From contig NZ_AKIV01000100.1 in assembly GCF_000282655.1 (NCBI RefSeq), positions 1 to 63,578 on the forward strand: DNA of 63,578 nucleotides, in the 5' to 3' direction. The notes under the pieces are model-generated. The model did not search any database, was not told where the DNA came from, and was given only the letters and a program-made list of their open reading frames with translations. The DNA comes from Polaromonas sp. CF318 (GTDB taxonomy: Bacteria > Pseudomonadota > Gammaproteobacteria > Burkholderiales > Burkholderiaceae_C). Position numbers and translations under genes: made by a program. Below, piece after piece: positions 1-8,594 of this stretch. Each line of letters begins with the position of its first letter. Within the stretch, counting starts at the first letter, position 1.

Positions 1-692
1 GTGGCGGAAAGCCGCTTCACCGCCGCGTACCAGGCGATGTAACCCACGCCGGAAGTGAGCGCGCCAGAGGTCACGGCATATGCCGCTCCGCGCATATCCC
101 AGACCAGCTGCGGGAACATCAAGCCGGCTAACAACAGCGCTAGCGGCGTGGCGCGCAGGAAGTTTCCGGCGGTGGCCCGCGTCGCGTCACCGGCGTGTTT
201 TCCGCGCAGCGAATACACCGCCCAGGCGACGCCGGCCAGCAACATCAACATGGCCGACGGCAAGCTTGGGGCGGCGGCGCCCGGCAGCAACAGTGCGATG
301 AGGCCCACAACGGCAATTGCCAGGCCGGCGCTTTGCCTGGCGCCCAGCCGCTCGCCGCGGGCCAGCCCGGTGCCCAGCATCGTCAGCTGCACCGAGCCGA
401 ACAGCAGCAGGGCACCCGTGGCCGCCGGCAGGCTTACGTAGGCTAGCGAGAATGCGGCCGCGTATGCGAACAGCGCTCCGGCCGACGGCCAGTTGCCGGT
501 CGCCGTGACACCACGCCGCCACATGAAAAGCCAGAGCACCAGCGCACCCGAAGCGATGCGAAGGGCCGTGAAGCTGGCCGCGTCAATCGGCGTGCTGCGC
601 AGTGCGAGGCGGCACAGGAGCGAGTTGCCCGCAAAGGCGAGCATGGCCAGCACGGTGAGGCTCAGTGTGGAGGTGGCCGGTGATATCTTCAT
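1..692 (-). CDS. EamA/DMT-family transporter, partial (3' end outside window)
   Basis: Translating the minus strand from the ATG at 692 gives an open frame to the window edge (about 230 residues, no stop). It begins MKISPATSTLSLTVLAML and runs through repeated hydrophobic segments with an internal helix pattern typical of the drug/metabolite exporter fold; the second EamA repeat starts near residue 145 (LPSAMLMLLAGVAWAVYSL). A GGGAG ribosome site lies about 8 bases before the ATG. It starts 27 bases after the end of livF on the same strand, so it may be co-transcribed with the aromatic-acid uptake genes. The substrate cannot be told. The C-terminal part lies beyond base 1. Confidence 0.8.
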   Translation of the reverse strand, partial: MKISPATSTLSLTVLAMLAFAGNSLLCRLALRSTPIDAASFTALRIASGALVLWLFMWRRGVTATGNWPSAGALFAYAAAFSLAYVSLPAATGALLLFGSVQLTMLGTGLARGERLGARQSAGLAIAVVGLIALLLPGAAAPSLPSAMLMLLAGVAWAVYSLRGKHAGDATRATAGNFLRATPLALLLAGLMFPQLVWDMRGAAYAVTSGALTSGVGYIAWYAAVKRLSA

Positions 693-719
693 GGTTGCCG
701 CTCCCTGGCAACTCCCGGC

Positions 720-1451
720 TCATACGCCCAGGTACTGTGCCAGCAACTCAGGCTTCGCATGCAGCTCGGCCGAGCTGCCTTCAAACACCACCTGGCCCTT
801 GACCAGGATCACGTTGCGGTCGGTGATCTGCGTGACGTGCTTCCAGTTCTTGTCGACGATCACGCTGCTGATGCCGGTCTCGCGGATCAGGCCGCAGATG
901 CGCCAGATGTCGCGCGCGATCAGCGGCGCCAGCCCTTCGGTGGCTTCGTCCAGGATCAGCACGTCCGGGTTGGTCATGAGCGCGCGGCCTATGGTCAGCA
1001 TCTGCTGCTCGCCGCCCGAGAGCTGCTGGCCGCCGTGGCCCAGGCGCTCTTTCAGGCGCGGGAAAGTGTCGAGCACGCGGTCATAAGTCCAGTCGCGCTG
1101 ACCCTGGGTGCCGGGTCGCGCCGCCATCTTGAGGTTTTCCACCACGCTGAGGTTGCCGAAGATGCCGCGGCCTTCGGGCACATAGGCGATTCCCTGGCGG
1201 GCGATTTCGTAGGGCGCGGCACCCGTCATGGGCCGGCCGTTGATCGCGACCGACCCTGAGCGCGGCTTGACCAGGCCCATGATGCTTTTGAGCAAGGTGC
1301 TCTTGCCCATGCCGTTGCGACCCATGAGGCCAATCGTCTCGCCGCGGGCGACGTGAAAGTCGATGCCGCGCAGCACGTGGCTGGCGCCGTAGTAGGTATT
1401 GATGTCCTGGGCGCCTATCAGGATGTCGATCTGTTTTTCAACCATGCTCAT
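720..1451 (-). CDS. livF: Branched-chain-type ABC transporter ATPase, LivF-like
   Basis: A 243-residue ATPase of the HAAT (branched-chain amino acid/aromatic acid) ABC family. Walker A is GRNGMGKST (residues 44-52), the signature LSGGEQQ (144-150), and Walker B VLILDE (164-169). A longer frame reaches 1490, but the ATG at 1451 has a GGAGG ribosome site five bases upstream, so this start is preferred. It is the last ABC gene of the SBP-livHMGF set lying next to benzoate-CoA ligase. That context suggests uptake of benzoate or a related aromatic acid rather than leucine, which is an inference. It is separated from livG by a repeat-bearing spacer of about 100 bases. Confidence 0.92.
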   Translation of the reverse strand: MSMVEKQIDILIGAQDINTYYGASHVLRGIDFHVARGETIGLMGRNGMGKSTLLKSIMGLVKPRSGSVAINGRPMTGAAPYEIARQGIAYVPEGRGIFGNLSVVENLKMAARPGTQGQRDWTYDRVLDTFPRLKERLGHGGQQLSGGEQQMLTIGRALMTNPDVLILDEATEGLAPLIARDIWRICGLIRETGISSVIVDKNWKHVTQITDRNVILVKGQVVFEGSSAELHAKPELLAQYLGV

Positions 1452-1498
1452 AAAGCCTCCAGGCGAGGCCGCAGCGCCGGGCCGCCCCAAGCAAGGCC

Positions 1499-1547
1499 AG
1501 CCCCCTCGGGGGGCAGCGCATTACACGAAGTGAAAAGCGTGGGGGCC
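1499..1547. repeat. Intergenic G/C-run palindromic repeat, copy A
   Basis: The livG-livF spacer holds a CCCCC-TCG-GGGGGG palindrome, then ACACGAAGTG (1523-1532), then another G run. The same arrangement, with the identical ACACGAAGTG core, occurs at about 22318-22386 between two other co-directional minus-strand genes. It therefore looks like an interspersed intergenic repeat. Confidence 0.6.
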
Positions 1548-1553
1548 ATATTC

Positions 1554-2303
1554 TCAGTGCTCCTCGCCAAGGTAAGCCGCCTGCACGCCCGCGTCGGCGC
1601 GGATTTGCGCCGGCGTGCCGCTGGCGATTACCTGGCCGTTGACCATCACGGTGAGCTTGTCGGCCAGGGTAAAGACCGCGTCCATGTCGTGCTCGACCAG
1701 CAGGATGCCGTGGTTTTTCTTGATGGCCAGCAGCAGGGCGACCATGCGCTCGGCCTCGGCCACGCCCATGCCGGCCAGCGGCTCATCCAGCAGCAGCACC
1801 TGCGGCTCGGTGGCCAGCGTCATGGCGATCTCAAGCTGGCGCTGCTCGCCGTGGCTGATGGTGCCGGCGATGCTGTGCTTGCGGTGCTGCAGGCCGGCCA
1901 GTTTCAGCGCTTCTTCGGCACGGGCGTTGACCGCCGCGAAGCCGGTGGCGCGCTGCAGCCAGCGTGCGGCATTTGGCGCGCGTGACTGTGAGGCCAACCT
2001 CACGTTTTCCCAGACGCTGAAGGGCAAAAAGATATTGGTCTTCTGGTAGCTGCGGCCCAGGCCCTTGCCCGAGATTTTTTCGGGCGTCCAGCCGGTCACG
2101 TCATGGCTGCCCAGGGTGACGGATCCCGACGTGGGCGGCAGGTCGCCCGAGAGCAGGTTTGTCAAGGTGGATTTGCCCGCGCCGTTGGGGCCTATCACCG
2201 CATGGATGTGGTTGCGCCAGAGGTCGACTGATACATCGTTGACCGCGGCCAAACCGCCGAACCGTTTTGTCAGGTTCTTCGCGCTGAGGAGGACTTCACT
2301 CAT
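1554..2303 (-). CDS. livG: Branched-chain-type ABC transporter ATPase, LivG-like
   Basis: A 249-residue ATPase, partner of LivF in a heteromeric ABC importer. Walker A is GPNGAGKST (38-46) and Walker B LLLDEP (171-176). The signature is the ISHGEQRQ variant (150-157), as is usual for the LivG branch rather than a defect. The start overlaps the end of livM by 8 bases, which indicates translational coupling. The length is normal for the family. Confidence 0.92.
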   Translation of the reverse strand: MSEVLLSAKNLTKRFGGLAAVNDVSVDLWRNHIHAVIGPNGAGKSTLTNLLSGDLPPTSGSVTLGSHDVTGWTPEKISGKGLGRSYQKTNIFLPFSVWENVRLASQSRAPNAARWLQRATGFAAVNARAEEALKLAGLQHRKHSIAGTISHGEQRQLEIAMTLATEPQVLLLDEPLAGMGVAEAERMVALLLAIKKNHGILLVEHDMDAVFTLADKLTVMVNGQVIASGTPAQIRADAGVQAAYLGEEH

Positions 2304-3318
2304 GGCCGGCCTCCGCCTTGTCTTTGCGCTGGGTGAATTTTTCGACCAGGCCCAGGATGCCGCGCGGCGCGAAGACCACCAGCAGCACGATGAACAGGCC
2401 CATCCAGAGCTGCCAGTGTTTGCCGAGGTTCACGCTTCCAAGGGTCGGGAGATCCTTGAACACATGCAGCAGGTATTCAAACGCGAAGGCGCCGACGATG
2501 GCGCCGGCGAAATTGCCCATGCCGCCCAGGATGACCATCATGATGGCATGCGCGCTCATGTGAAAACCCATGAGCTCGGGGTTGATGTAGCCGGTCTGTG
2601 TGCCCCACAGGTAGCCGGCCAGGCCCGCCAGCGCGCCGGCCAGCGTGAAGGCCGAGAGCTTGTAGCCGAAGGTGCCGAAGCCCATGGCGCGCATACGGTG
2701 CTCGTTGACGCGTATGCCGGCCAGCGTGCGGCCGAAGGGACTCCAGAGCAGGCGGCGCAAAAAGGCGTAGACCGCCAGCATCGCGCCCAGCGTGAAGTAG
2801 TAGAGCGTGAGCTTGTTGTCCAGGTCGAAGGGCGTCCAGCCGAAGACAGCCGCGCTGGGCTTGAAGTTGATGTAGAGCCCGTCGGAGCCGCCCAGGGCCT
2901 TGTTGTCGAAGAAGAGGTAGAACACCATTTGCGCGAAGGCCATGGTGACCATGATGAAGTAGATGCCGTGTGTGCGCACCACAAAAAAGCCGATGATGAG
3001 CGCGGCCAGGCCGGAGGCCAGCACGGCCAGCGGCAGCGTCCACCACAGGCTCACGGGCGTGCCCGCGGGTGTCAGGAAGGCCAGCGCATAACCGGCCAGG
3101 CCGAAGTAGGCCGCATGGCCCAGCGACACCAGGCCGGTCACGCCTTGCAGCAGGTCCAGGCTCATTGCGAAGATCGCCATGATCATCATGCGCGTGACCA
3201 TCTGCGTGTAGAAGTCGGTGCCGACGAAGGGAAAGGCGACCAGAGCGATCAAGCCCAGCGCCAACGCCACCTGCACGCCGCGCGGCAGGATTTCAAGGTT
3301 TGCTTTTGCCGCGCTCAT
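2296..3318 (-). CDS. livM: Branched-chain-type ABC transporter permease, LivM-like
   Basis: A 340-residue inner-membrane permease with about eight to ten hydrophobic segments and the LivM-type core (GVTGLVSLGHAAYFGLAGYA near residues 55-75). A longer open frame reaches 3498, but its N-terminal part is non-hydrophobic and overlaps livH. The ATG at 3318 overlaps the livH stop in an ATGA arrangement and is taken as the start. It forms the transmembrane dimer with LivH. Confidence 0.92.
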   Translation of the reverse strand: MSAAKANLEILPRGVQVALALGLIALVAFPFVGTDFYTQMVTRMMIMAIFAMSLDLLQGVTGLVSLGHAAYFGLAGYALAFLTPAGTPVSLWWTLPLAVLASGLAALIIGFFVVRTHGIYFIMVTMAFAQMVFYLFFDNKALGGSDGLYINFKPSAAVFGWTPFDLDNKLTLYYFTLGAMLAVYAFLRRLLWSPFGRTLAGIRVNEHRMRAMGFGTFGYKLSAFTLAGALAGLAGYLWGTQTGYINPELMGFHMSAHAIMMVILGGMGNFAGAIVGAFAFEYLLHVFKDLPTLGSVNLGKHWQLWMGLFIVLLVVFAPRGILGLVEKFTQRKDKAEAGHE

Positions 3319-4178
3319 TGTTTGAACAGTCCTTCTGGCTTCCACAAAAGGACAGCAGCCATCAACATATACACCAGCATGCCCGCCATGGAAGGCAGCA
3401 GCACCTTGCCGAAGGTGTCGACCAGGCCTACCAGCAGCGCGGAAATCAGCGCGCCGCGCACCGAGCCTATGCCGCCAATCACCACCACCACAAAGCACAT
3501 GATCAGCACTTGCGAGCCCATGTTGGGGTAGACGCTGGCGACCGGCGCGGCGATCATGCCGGCCACGGCGGCCAGGCCCACGCCCAGCGCGAAGACCACG
3601 GCATGGATCAGCTTGATGTTGATGCCCAGCGATTCGGCCATGTCGCGGTTAAAGGCGCCGGCGCGAATCTTCATGCCCAGCCGGGTTTTGGAGATCATGA
3701 AATAAAGGCCCAGGGCCAGCGCGATGCAGACACCCGACATGAAGAGCCGGTAGACCGGGTAGGAAAGGTTTTCGGTGAGCGGCACCGAGGCGCTGAGCAC
3801 GTCGGGAATCGTCACGCCGTGCACGTCGTCGCCCCAGAGGATGGAGCGCACTTCCTCAAAGATATAGATCAGGCCGAAGGTCAGCAGCACCTGGTCCAGG
3901 TGGTCGCGTTTGTAGAAGTGCCTGAACAGCAGCCATTCCAGCGCCAGGCCGAAGGCGACCGAGAGCACCGCGCCCATCACAATGGCCAGCGTGAGGCTGC
4001 CCGTCAGTGTGCTGAGCGACCAGGCCAGGTAGGCGCCCAGCATGTAAAAACTGCCGTGGGCCAGGTTGACCACGCCCATGATGCCGAAGATGAGCGTGAG
4101 GCCGGCGGCCAGCATGAACAGCAGCAGGCCGTACTGGACGCTGTTGAGCAGCTGGATAAGGAAGTTGGCTAAATCCAT
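3315..4178 (-). CDS. livH: Branched-chain-type ABC transporter permease, LivH-like
   Basis: A 287-residue permease starting MDLANFLIQLLNSVQYGLLL, with the LivH-family loop LIFGIMGVVNLAHGSFYMLG (residues 28-47) and a GGIGSVRGA motif near residue 230. It is the first permease gene of the livHMGF string and lies 8 bases after the RhtB-type exporter gene on the same strand. The binding protein is upstream at 4920-6107. Confidence 0.92.
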   Translation of the reverse strand: MDLANFLIQLLNSVQYGLLLFMLAAGLTLIFGIMGVVNLAHGSFYMLGAYLAWSLSTLTGSLTLAIVMGAVLSVAFGLALEWLLFRHFYKRDHLDQVLLTFGLIYIFEEVRSILWGDDVHGVTIPDVLSASVPLTENLSYPVYRLFMSGVCIALALGLYFMISKTRLGMKIRAGAFNRDMAESLGINIKLIHAVVFALGVGLAAVAGMIAAPVASVYPNMGSQVLIMCFVVVVIGGIGSVRGALISALLVGLVDTFGKVLLPSMAGMLVYMLMAAVLLWKPEGLFKQ

Positions 4179-4186
4179 AGATCCAA

Positions 4187-4813
4187 TTAAGTGTGGCGGC
4201 GCGTGAACAGGAGCAGGCTGCCCATGAGCGTGAACAGGCCGCCAGAGACGCGGTTGAACCAGCGCACGGCGCGGCTGGAGCGCAGCAGCGGCGCGATGCG
4301 CGCCACGCCCAGCGCGCAGCAGGTCAGCACGGTGAACTCAAACGCCATGAAGGTCAGGGCGAGGATGGCGAACTGCGGCACAAAGGGCGCGGCCGGGTTC
4401 AGGAATTGCGGGAAGAAGGCGGCGAAAAACAGCACAGCCTTGGGGTTGCTGGCACCGACCAGGAAGCCGCGGAGAAAAAACGAGCGGCGCTGGGCCGGCG
4501 CTTCACCGGCGGCAGGGTCAAAGACGGCTGCTTCGCTACGGAAAGTCTTGATGCCAAGCCAGATCAGATACGCCGCGCCAATGACCTTGGCGACGGTGAA
4601 GGCGGTTTCAGACGCGGCGAGCAGCGCGCCCAGTCCCATCGCCGACAGCAGCATCACACACAGCACCGCGCTTACGCTGCCAGCCACAGAAGTCATGGCC
4701 TTGCGCGGACCATGGTTGAGCGCGTTCGTCATGCACATCAGCATGGTGGGGCCGGGCGTGAGGATCAGCAGGGCAACTGCTGCAACGTAGAGGAGGTAGG
4801 TGGTGAGCGTCAT
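4187..4813 (-). CDS. LysE/RhtB-family exporter
   Basis: A 208-residue membrane protein with the RhtB/LysE N-terminus (LLILTPGPTMLMCMTNALNHGPRKA, quoted here only for its LTPGP core near residues 18-22) and about six hydrophobic segments. Such proteins export amino acids or other small metabolites. It sits inside the aromatic-acid operon between the binding protein and livH. It might serve as an export valve for an intermediate or a glycine conjugate, but that is a guess from position. Confidence 0.85.
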   Translation of the reverse strand: MTLTTYLLYVAAVALLILTPGPTMLMCMTNALNHGPRKAMTSVAGSVSAVLCVMLLSAMGLGALLAASETAFTVAKVIGAAYLIWLGIKTFRSEAAVFDPAAGEAPAQRRSFFLRGFLVGASNPKAVLFFAAFFPQFLNPAAPFVPQFAILALTFMAFEFTVLTCCALGVARIAPLLRSSRAVRWFNRVSGGLFTLMGSLLLFTRRHT

Positions 4814-4870
4814 GGGCTTGAAGATAGCATTGCTAAAGACCGATCAGCGTGGTCCGTGCCAGCTTTGTTC

Positions 4871-4900
4871 AAAAAAATGGGAGGCCTGAAGACCTCCCAT
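4871..4900 (-). terminator. Rho-independent terminator after the binding-protein gene
   Basis: ATGGGAGG (4877-4884) pairs with CCTCCCAT (4893-4900). Read on the minus strand, the hairpin is followed by seven U. It stands between the binding-protein gene and rhtB-livHMGF, so it probably lowers transcription into the permease/ATPase genes relative to the binding protein. Confidence 0.8.
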
Positions 4901-4919
4901 TACGCTGACATTCAAGCGA

Positions 4920-6107
4920 TCAGCCCATCTTGCAACCGGCGCCGGAATCGGCCAGCGCTTTTGCCGCCACGCCGATCACTTTGTTTTCCTTGTTCTCGAC
5001 CACGCGCAGGTACATGTCCTGCACCGGGTTGTGCGAGGGGCTCATGGTCCACTTGCCGCGCGGGCTGTCGATGACGGCGCCTTCAAGGGCTTTGTAGAGG
5101 GCCTGTTTGTTGCTCAAATCACCCTTGACGGCATTGGCGCCCTGGATCAGCAGCAGGCCGGTGTCGTAGCCCTGTACGGCGTACACGTCGGGCTGCATTT
5201 TGAATGTCTTGGCGTAGCTGAGGCGGAATTGGCCGTTGCGCTGCGTGGGCAGCGAATCGCTGTAGTGCATGGTCGTGATGATGCCGTTGGCCGCGGGGCC
5301 GGCGGCGTCGAGCACGCCCTCGGTCAAGAAGCCGGAGCCGTACAACGGGATCTTTTCCTTGAGGCCCGCGGCGGCGTAGTCCTTGATGAACTTGGCGGCG
5401 CCGCCGCCGGCGAAGAAGCAGGCCACGGCATCAGGCTTGATCGCCGCGATCTCGGTCAGCAGGGCCTGGAACTCGACTTGCGGAAAGGGCAGGCCCAATT
5501 CCTTGACGATGGTGCCGCCCGCGGCGGTGTAGCTCTCCTTGAAGCCTTCAAAAGCCTCGTCGCCGGCCGCGTACTTCCAGGTAATCCAGACGGCTTTCTT
5601 GTGGCCACGGTCCACCATGGCCTTGCCCAGGGCACGCGTGGGCTGGGAGTTGGTGAAGGAAGTGCGGAACACATTGGGCGCGCACAGGCTGCGCGTGGCG
5701 GCATGCACGCCGGCGTTGGGGATCAGGCTCAGCACGCCGCTGTCGCGCGCGACCTTCTGGATGCCCATCTGCACGCCGGAGTGCACCGTGCCGACCAGCA
5801 CGTCGACCTTGTCGCGTTGCACCAGCTTGTTGGCGTTTTCAATGCCCTTGGAGGGCTCGGATTCGTCGTCCACCTTGAAGAATTCGATTTCGCGGCCGCC
5901 CAGTTTGCCGCCTTGGTCGTTGATCGCCATGCGAAAGCCGTTTTCAATGGCCACGCCGAGCTGGGCGAAGGTACCGGTATAGGGCAGCATGAAGCCCACA
6001 CGCACCTTGCCGGACTGCGCGCGCACGATTTCGGGGAGCAAAAGACCGGTGGAGGCCGCACCTATCATGGCGGCGCTGCGGGTCAGGACAAGTCGGCGTG
6101 AAGTCAT
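4920..6107 (-). CDS. ABC transporter periplasmic substrate-binding protein (Peripla_BP_6 type)
   Basis: A 395-residue Leu/Ile/Val-type binding protein. The N-terminus MTSRRLVLTRSAAMIGAA carries a twin-arginine-like motif (SRRLVL) and a hydrophobic stretch ending near AQS (residues 30-32), so export may be by Tat or Sec. The mature part begins KVRVGFMLPYTGTFAQLG, typical of the family. It stands between benzoate-CoA ligase and the permease genes, suggesting a benzoate or aromatic-acid ligand. The 196-base gap upstream of its start, towards the ligase gene, leaves room for its own promoter, though I could not fix one with confidence. Confidence 0.9.
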   Translation of the reverse strand: MTSRRLVLTRSAAMIGAASTGLLLPEIVRAQSGKVRVGFMLPYTGTFAQLGVAIENGFRMAINDQGGKLGGREIEFFKVDDESEPSKGIENANKLVQRDKVDVLVGTVHSGVQMGIQKVARDSGVLSLIPNAGVHAATRSLCAPNVFRTSFTNSQPTRALGKAMVDRGHKKAVWITWKYAAGDEAFEGFKESYTAAGGTIVKELGLPFPQVEFQALLTEIAAIKPDAVACFFAGGGAAKFIKDYAAAGLKEKIPLYGSGFLTEGVLDAAGPAANGIITTMHYSDSLPTQRNGQFRLSYAKTFKMQPDVYAVQGYDTGLLLIQGANAVKGDLSNKQALYKALEGAVIDSPRGKWTMSPSHNPVQDMYLRVVENKENKVIGVAAKALADSGAGCKMG

Positions 6108-6303
6108 GGAATAGCTCCTGGTTGAGGCTGAAAACTGTTAGACGAATAGTAAGCGTGCGTTGTGTGGACGGCCCTAGTGTAAAACCCGAGATTGAGGATT
6201 AAATTGTTTACATCTAAAGCAATGACCGTGCCTGATTTGGGCCGGTTTGCACTTTTTTGCGATGCGCTGTTGCCACGCGCCGGGTTCTTTTGCGCGCGGC
6301 GGC

Positions 6304-7881
6304 TCAACGCGGCTGGCGCAGCTTGAAGCGCTGGATCTTGCCGGTGGCCGTCTTGGGAAGTTCGCTCACGAACTCTATCCAGCGCGGGTATTTGTAGGGC
6401 GCGAGCTGCTGCTTCACATGGGCCTTGAGCTCGTCCATGGTGGCGCTCTGGCCAGCCTTGAACACTACATAGGCCTTGGGCTTGACGAGCTCGTCGGCAT
6501 CGGCCACGCCGATGACCGCCACTTCCAGCACGGCGGGATGCGTCATCAGGCAGGCCTCGACCTCGAAGGGCGAGACATAAATGCCGCCGACCTTGAGCAT
6601 GTCGTCGCTGCGCCCGCCGTAGGTGTAAAAACCGTCGGCGTCGCGTGTGTACTTGTCGCCGCTCTTGGTCCATTCGCCGGCGAAGGTGGCCTTGGTCTTG
6701 GCCCGGTTGTTCCAGTACATGATGGCGGCGCTGGGGCCGCTGATCTGCAGCTCGCCGATCTCGCCGTCGGCGCATTCGCGGCCATCGTCGCCGACGATGC
6801 GCAGCGCGTAGCCCGGCACCGCCTGGCCGGTGGTGCCGTAGCGCACCTGGCCGGGCCGGTTGGACAAAAAGATGTGCAGCATCTCGGTCGAGCCTATGCC
6901 GTCCAGGATTTCGCAGCCGTACTGCGCCGTCCATTTTTTGCCGATTTCGGCGGGCAGGGCTTCGCCGGCGCTGGTGCACACACGCAAGCTCAGTTCGGAT
7001 TTCGCCGGCCGCGCCGGATCGGCCAGCAGGGCGGCATACAGCGTGGGCACGCCGTAGAAAATCGTCGGCCGGTATTTTTTGAGCAGGGCAAAGACATCGG
7101 CCGGCGCCGGGCGCGCGGGCAGCAGCACGGTGGTGGCGCCTACGCTCATGGGAAAGGTCAGCGCATTGCCCAGGCCGTAGGCAAAAAACAGCTTGGCAGC
7201 GGAATACACCACGTCGGACTCGCGTATGCCCAGCACGCCGCGGCCGTAGAGCTCGGCCGTCTGGATCAAATGGCTGTGCAGGTGCACCGTGCCCTTGGGC
7301 GTGCCGGTGGAGCCGCTGGAGTACAGCCAGAAGCAGGCGTCGTCGGCGCAGGTGGCGGCGACTGTGGGCGTGGCCGGCGCCGCGCGCAGCAGGCTGGCCA
7401 GGGTGGCGTGCGGAGCGCAGTTGTCGACGCCGGCGACGACCACTGTTTTCAGCGTGTCGATTTTTCCGAGCAGCGGCTCGAAGGCCGGCAGCAGGGCGTG
7501 CGAGACGATCAGGCCCCGGGCGCGCGAGTCGCGCAGCATGAATTCAAAGTCCTGTGCGGTCAGCAAGGTGTTGGCCGCGATGGGCAGCACGCCCGCGAGT
7601 ATGCAACCCAGGAAGACGACCGGCCACTGCGGCGTGTCCAGCATGGCCAGCAGCACGCGGCTTTCGGGCGCGAAGCCCTGGGCGCGCAGGGCATTGGCAA
7701 AACGGTGGGATTGCTCGGCAAGTTCGCCGTAGCTCAGCTGCTCGCCGCTCAGTGCGTCCATGAAAGCCACTTTGCTGGGGCGCGTGGCGTTGCGCGCCAG
7801 CAGGTCGTGCGCCGCGTTGTAGTCGCGCGGGATGCTCACCCGGGGCGGGCTTGCCGAATGGTCTGCGCTGCTTGCTTGCAT
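6304..7881 (-). CDS. bclA: Benzoate-CoA ligase
   Basis: A 525-residue acyl-adenylate-forming enzyme converting benzoate, ATP and CoA to benzoyl-CoA, the entry step of the box pathway. It shows the AMP-binding loop YSSGSTGTPKGTVH (about 180-193), YGTTGQ (about 332-337), DDMLKVGGIYVSP (about 428-440) and the C-terminal catalytic Lys in KTATGKIQ near residue 514. Length and sequence style match the benzoate-CoA ligase subgroup. The neighbouring boxR, boxC and boxB genes support the assignment. It follows the flavodoxin gene by about 80 bases on the same strand. Confidence 0.93.
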   Translation of the reverse strand: MQASSADHSASPPRVSIPRDYNAAHDLLARNATRPSKVAFMDALSGEQLSYGELAEQSHRFANALRAQGFAPESRVLLAMLDTPQWPVVFLGCILAGVLPIAANTLLTAQDFEFMLRDSRARGLIVSHALLPAFEPLLGKIDTLKTVVVAGVDNCAPHATLASLLRAAPATPTVAATCADDACFWLYSSGSTGTPKGTVHLHSHLIQTAELYGRGVLGIRESDVVYSAAKLFFAYGLGNALTFPMSVGATTVLLPARPAPADVFALLKKYRPTIFYGVPTLYAALLADPARPAKSELSLRVCTSAGEALPAEIGKKWTAQYGCEILDGIGSTEMLHIFLSNRPGQVRYGTTGQAVPGYALRIVGDDGRECADGEIGELQISGPSAAIMYWNNRAKTKATFAGEWTKSGDKYTRDADGFYTYGGRSDDMLKVGGIYVSPFEVEACLMTHPAVLEVAVIGVADADELVKPKAYVVFKAGQSATMDELKAHVKQQLAPYKYPRWIEFVSELPKTATGKIQRFKLRQPR

Positions 7882-7959
7882 GCTTGTCTCCAGATTGCTG
7901 TTGTTTTGGTAGCTGCTTGCGCACGCTGATCAAGCGCTACGGGGTCTTTTTCTTGTGCG

Positions 7960-8451
7960 TCAGGCGGTGGCGGGACTGGCCCCCAATGTCTGCAGGGCAC
8001 CGGTGAGCCACTGGCGGCACCACTCGGTGCCTTCGGTTTCCGGCATGGTGCCGCTGCTCGCGTCATGGCACCAGATCTCGCCAATACGCTGTGCGCCCAG
8101 GTCCTGCAGGCGCTCGTCGAACTTTTTGCCGCCGAAGCAGAAGGTCTGCATATAAGTGCGGTCGCCCAGCGCAATCACGCCGTAGCGCACGTGGCCGAGG
8201 AATTGGGGAGTGCTGCCCAGGGATTCGCAGAGCGCGCGCGCGTTGTCGGGCACGTCGCCTGAGCCATAGGTGGAGCTGCAGATGAGATAAAGTGCATCTT
8301 CCGCCTGAGCCGCATCGAACACGCTGATGTCCAGCTTATCCATCAACTCGACCTCGATTTCGCTGACCAGATCGGCGCAGTCCATCTGGATCGCTTGCGC
8401 AACATAGTCGGCAGTGCTGGTCATGGTGCCTACAAGGATTTTGAGTTTCAT
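7960..8451 (-). CDS. Stand-alone flavodoxin, diflavin-reductase FMN-domain type (MioC-like)
   Basis: A 163-residue protein with an FMN phosphate loop GTMTSTADYVA (residues 8-18), SSTYGSGDVPDNA (about 59-71) and GDRTYMQTFCFGGKKFDERL (about 96-115). The last resembles the FMN domains of sulfite and cytochrome P450 reductases. There is no FAD/NADPH domain. It is the first gene of the minus-strand benzoate arm and is transcribed away from boxR. It may carry electrons to the BoxB oxygenase or another oxygenase; no partner reductase is visible in the window, and its function is not proven by sequence. Confidence 0.85.
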   Translation of the reverse strand: MKLKILVGTMTSTADYVAQAIQMDCADLVSEIEVELMDKLDISVFDAAQAEDALYLICSSTYGSGDVPDNARALCESLGSTPQFLGHVRYGVIALGDRTYMQTFCFGGKKFDERLQDLGAQRIGEIWCHDASSGTMPETEGTEWCRQWLTGALQTLGASPATA

Positions 8452-8484
8452 CAGGGATCTCCGGATAAAGATGCAATAAACTGC

Positions 8485-8532
8485 TTGACATCAATTTAAC
8501 CTGAAGTATACTGCAATTCATTCAAATCGCAA
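8485..8532. promoter_or_regulatory. Divergent box promoter with a shared palindromic -10
   Basis: Plus strand: TTGACA (8485-8490), a 16-base spacer, TATACT (8507-8512) reading towards boxR. Minus strand: TTGCGA (8532-8527), a 16-base spacer, TATACT (8510-8505) reading towards the flavodoxin and bclA. The two -10 boxes are one palindrome, AGTATACT (8505-8512), so the two promoters overlap face to face. TGCA tetramers at 8472-8475 and 8512-8515 could belong to a BoxR operator, because BzdR/BoxR-type repressors are reported (from memory) to recognise TGCA repeats. Confidence 0.72.
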
Positions 8533-8594
8533 CCACCAAAGTCCCTTCCTAGGGTTTTCACAGGTGTTTTTGAGACAGGTGCTTCTTGGAAATC

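Noticed and set aside
8540..8560. CCTAGG-centred palindrome before boxR as an operator
   Set aside because: The symmetric part is only about six bases plus weak flanks, and it lies downstream of the promoter; chance occurrence is likely.
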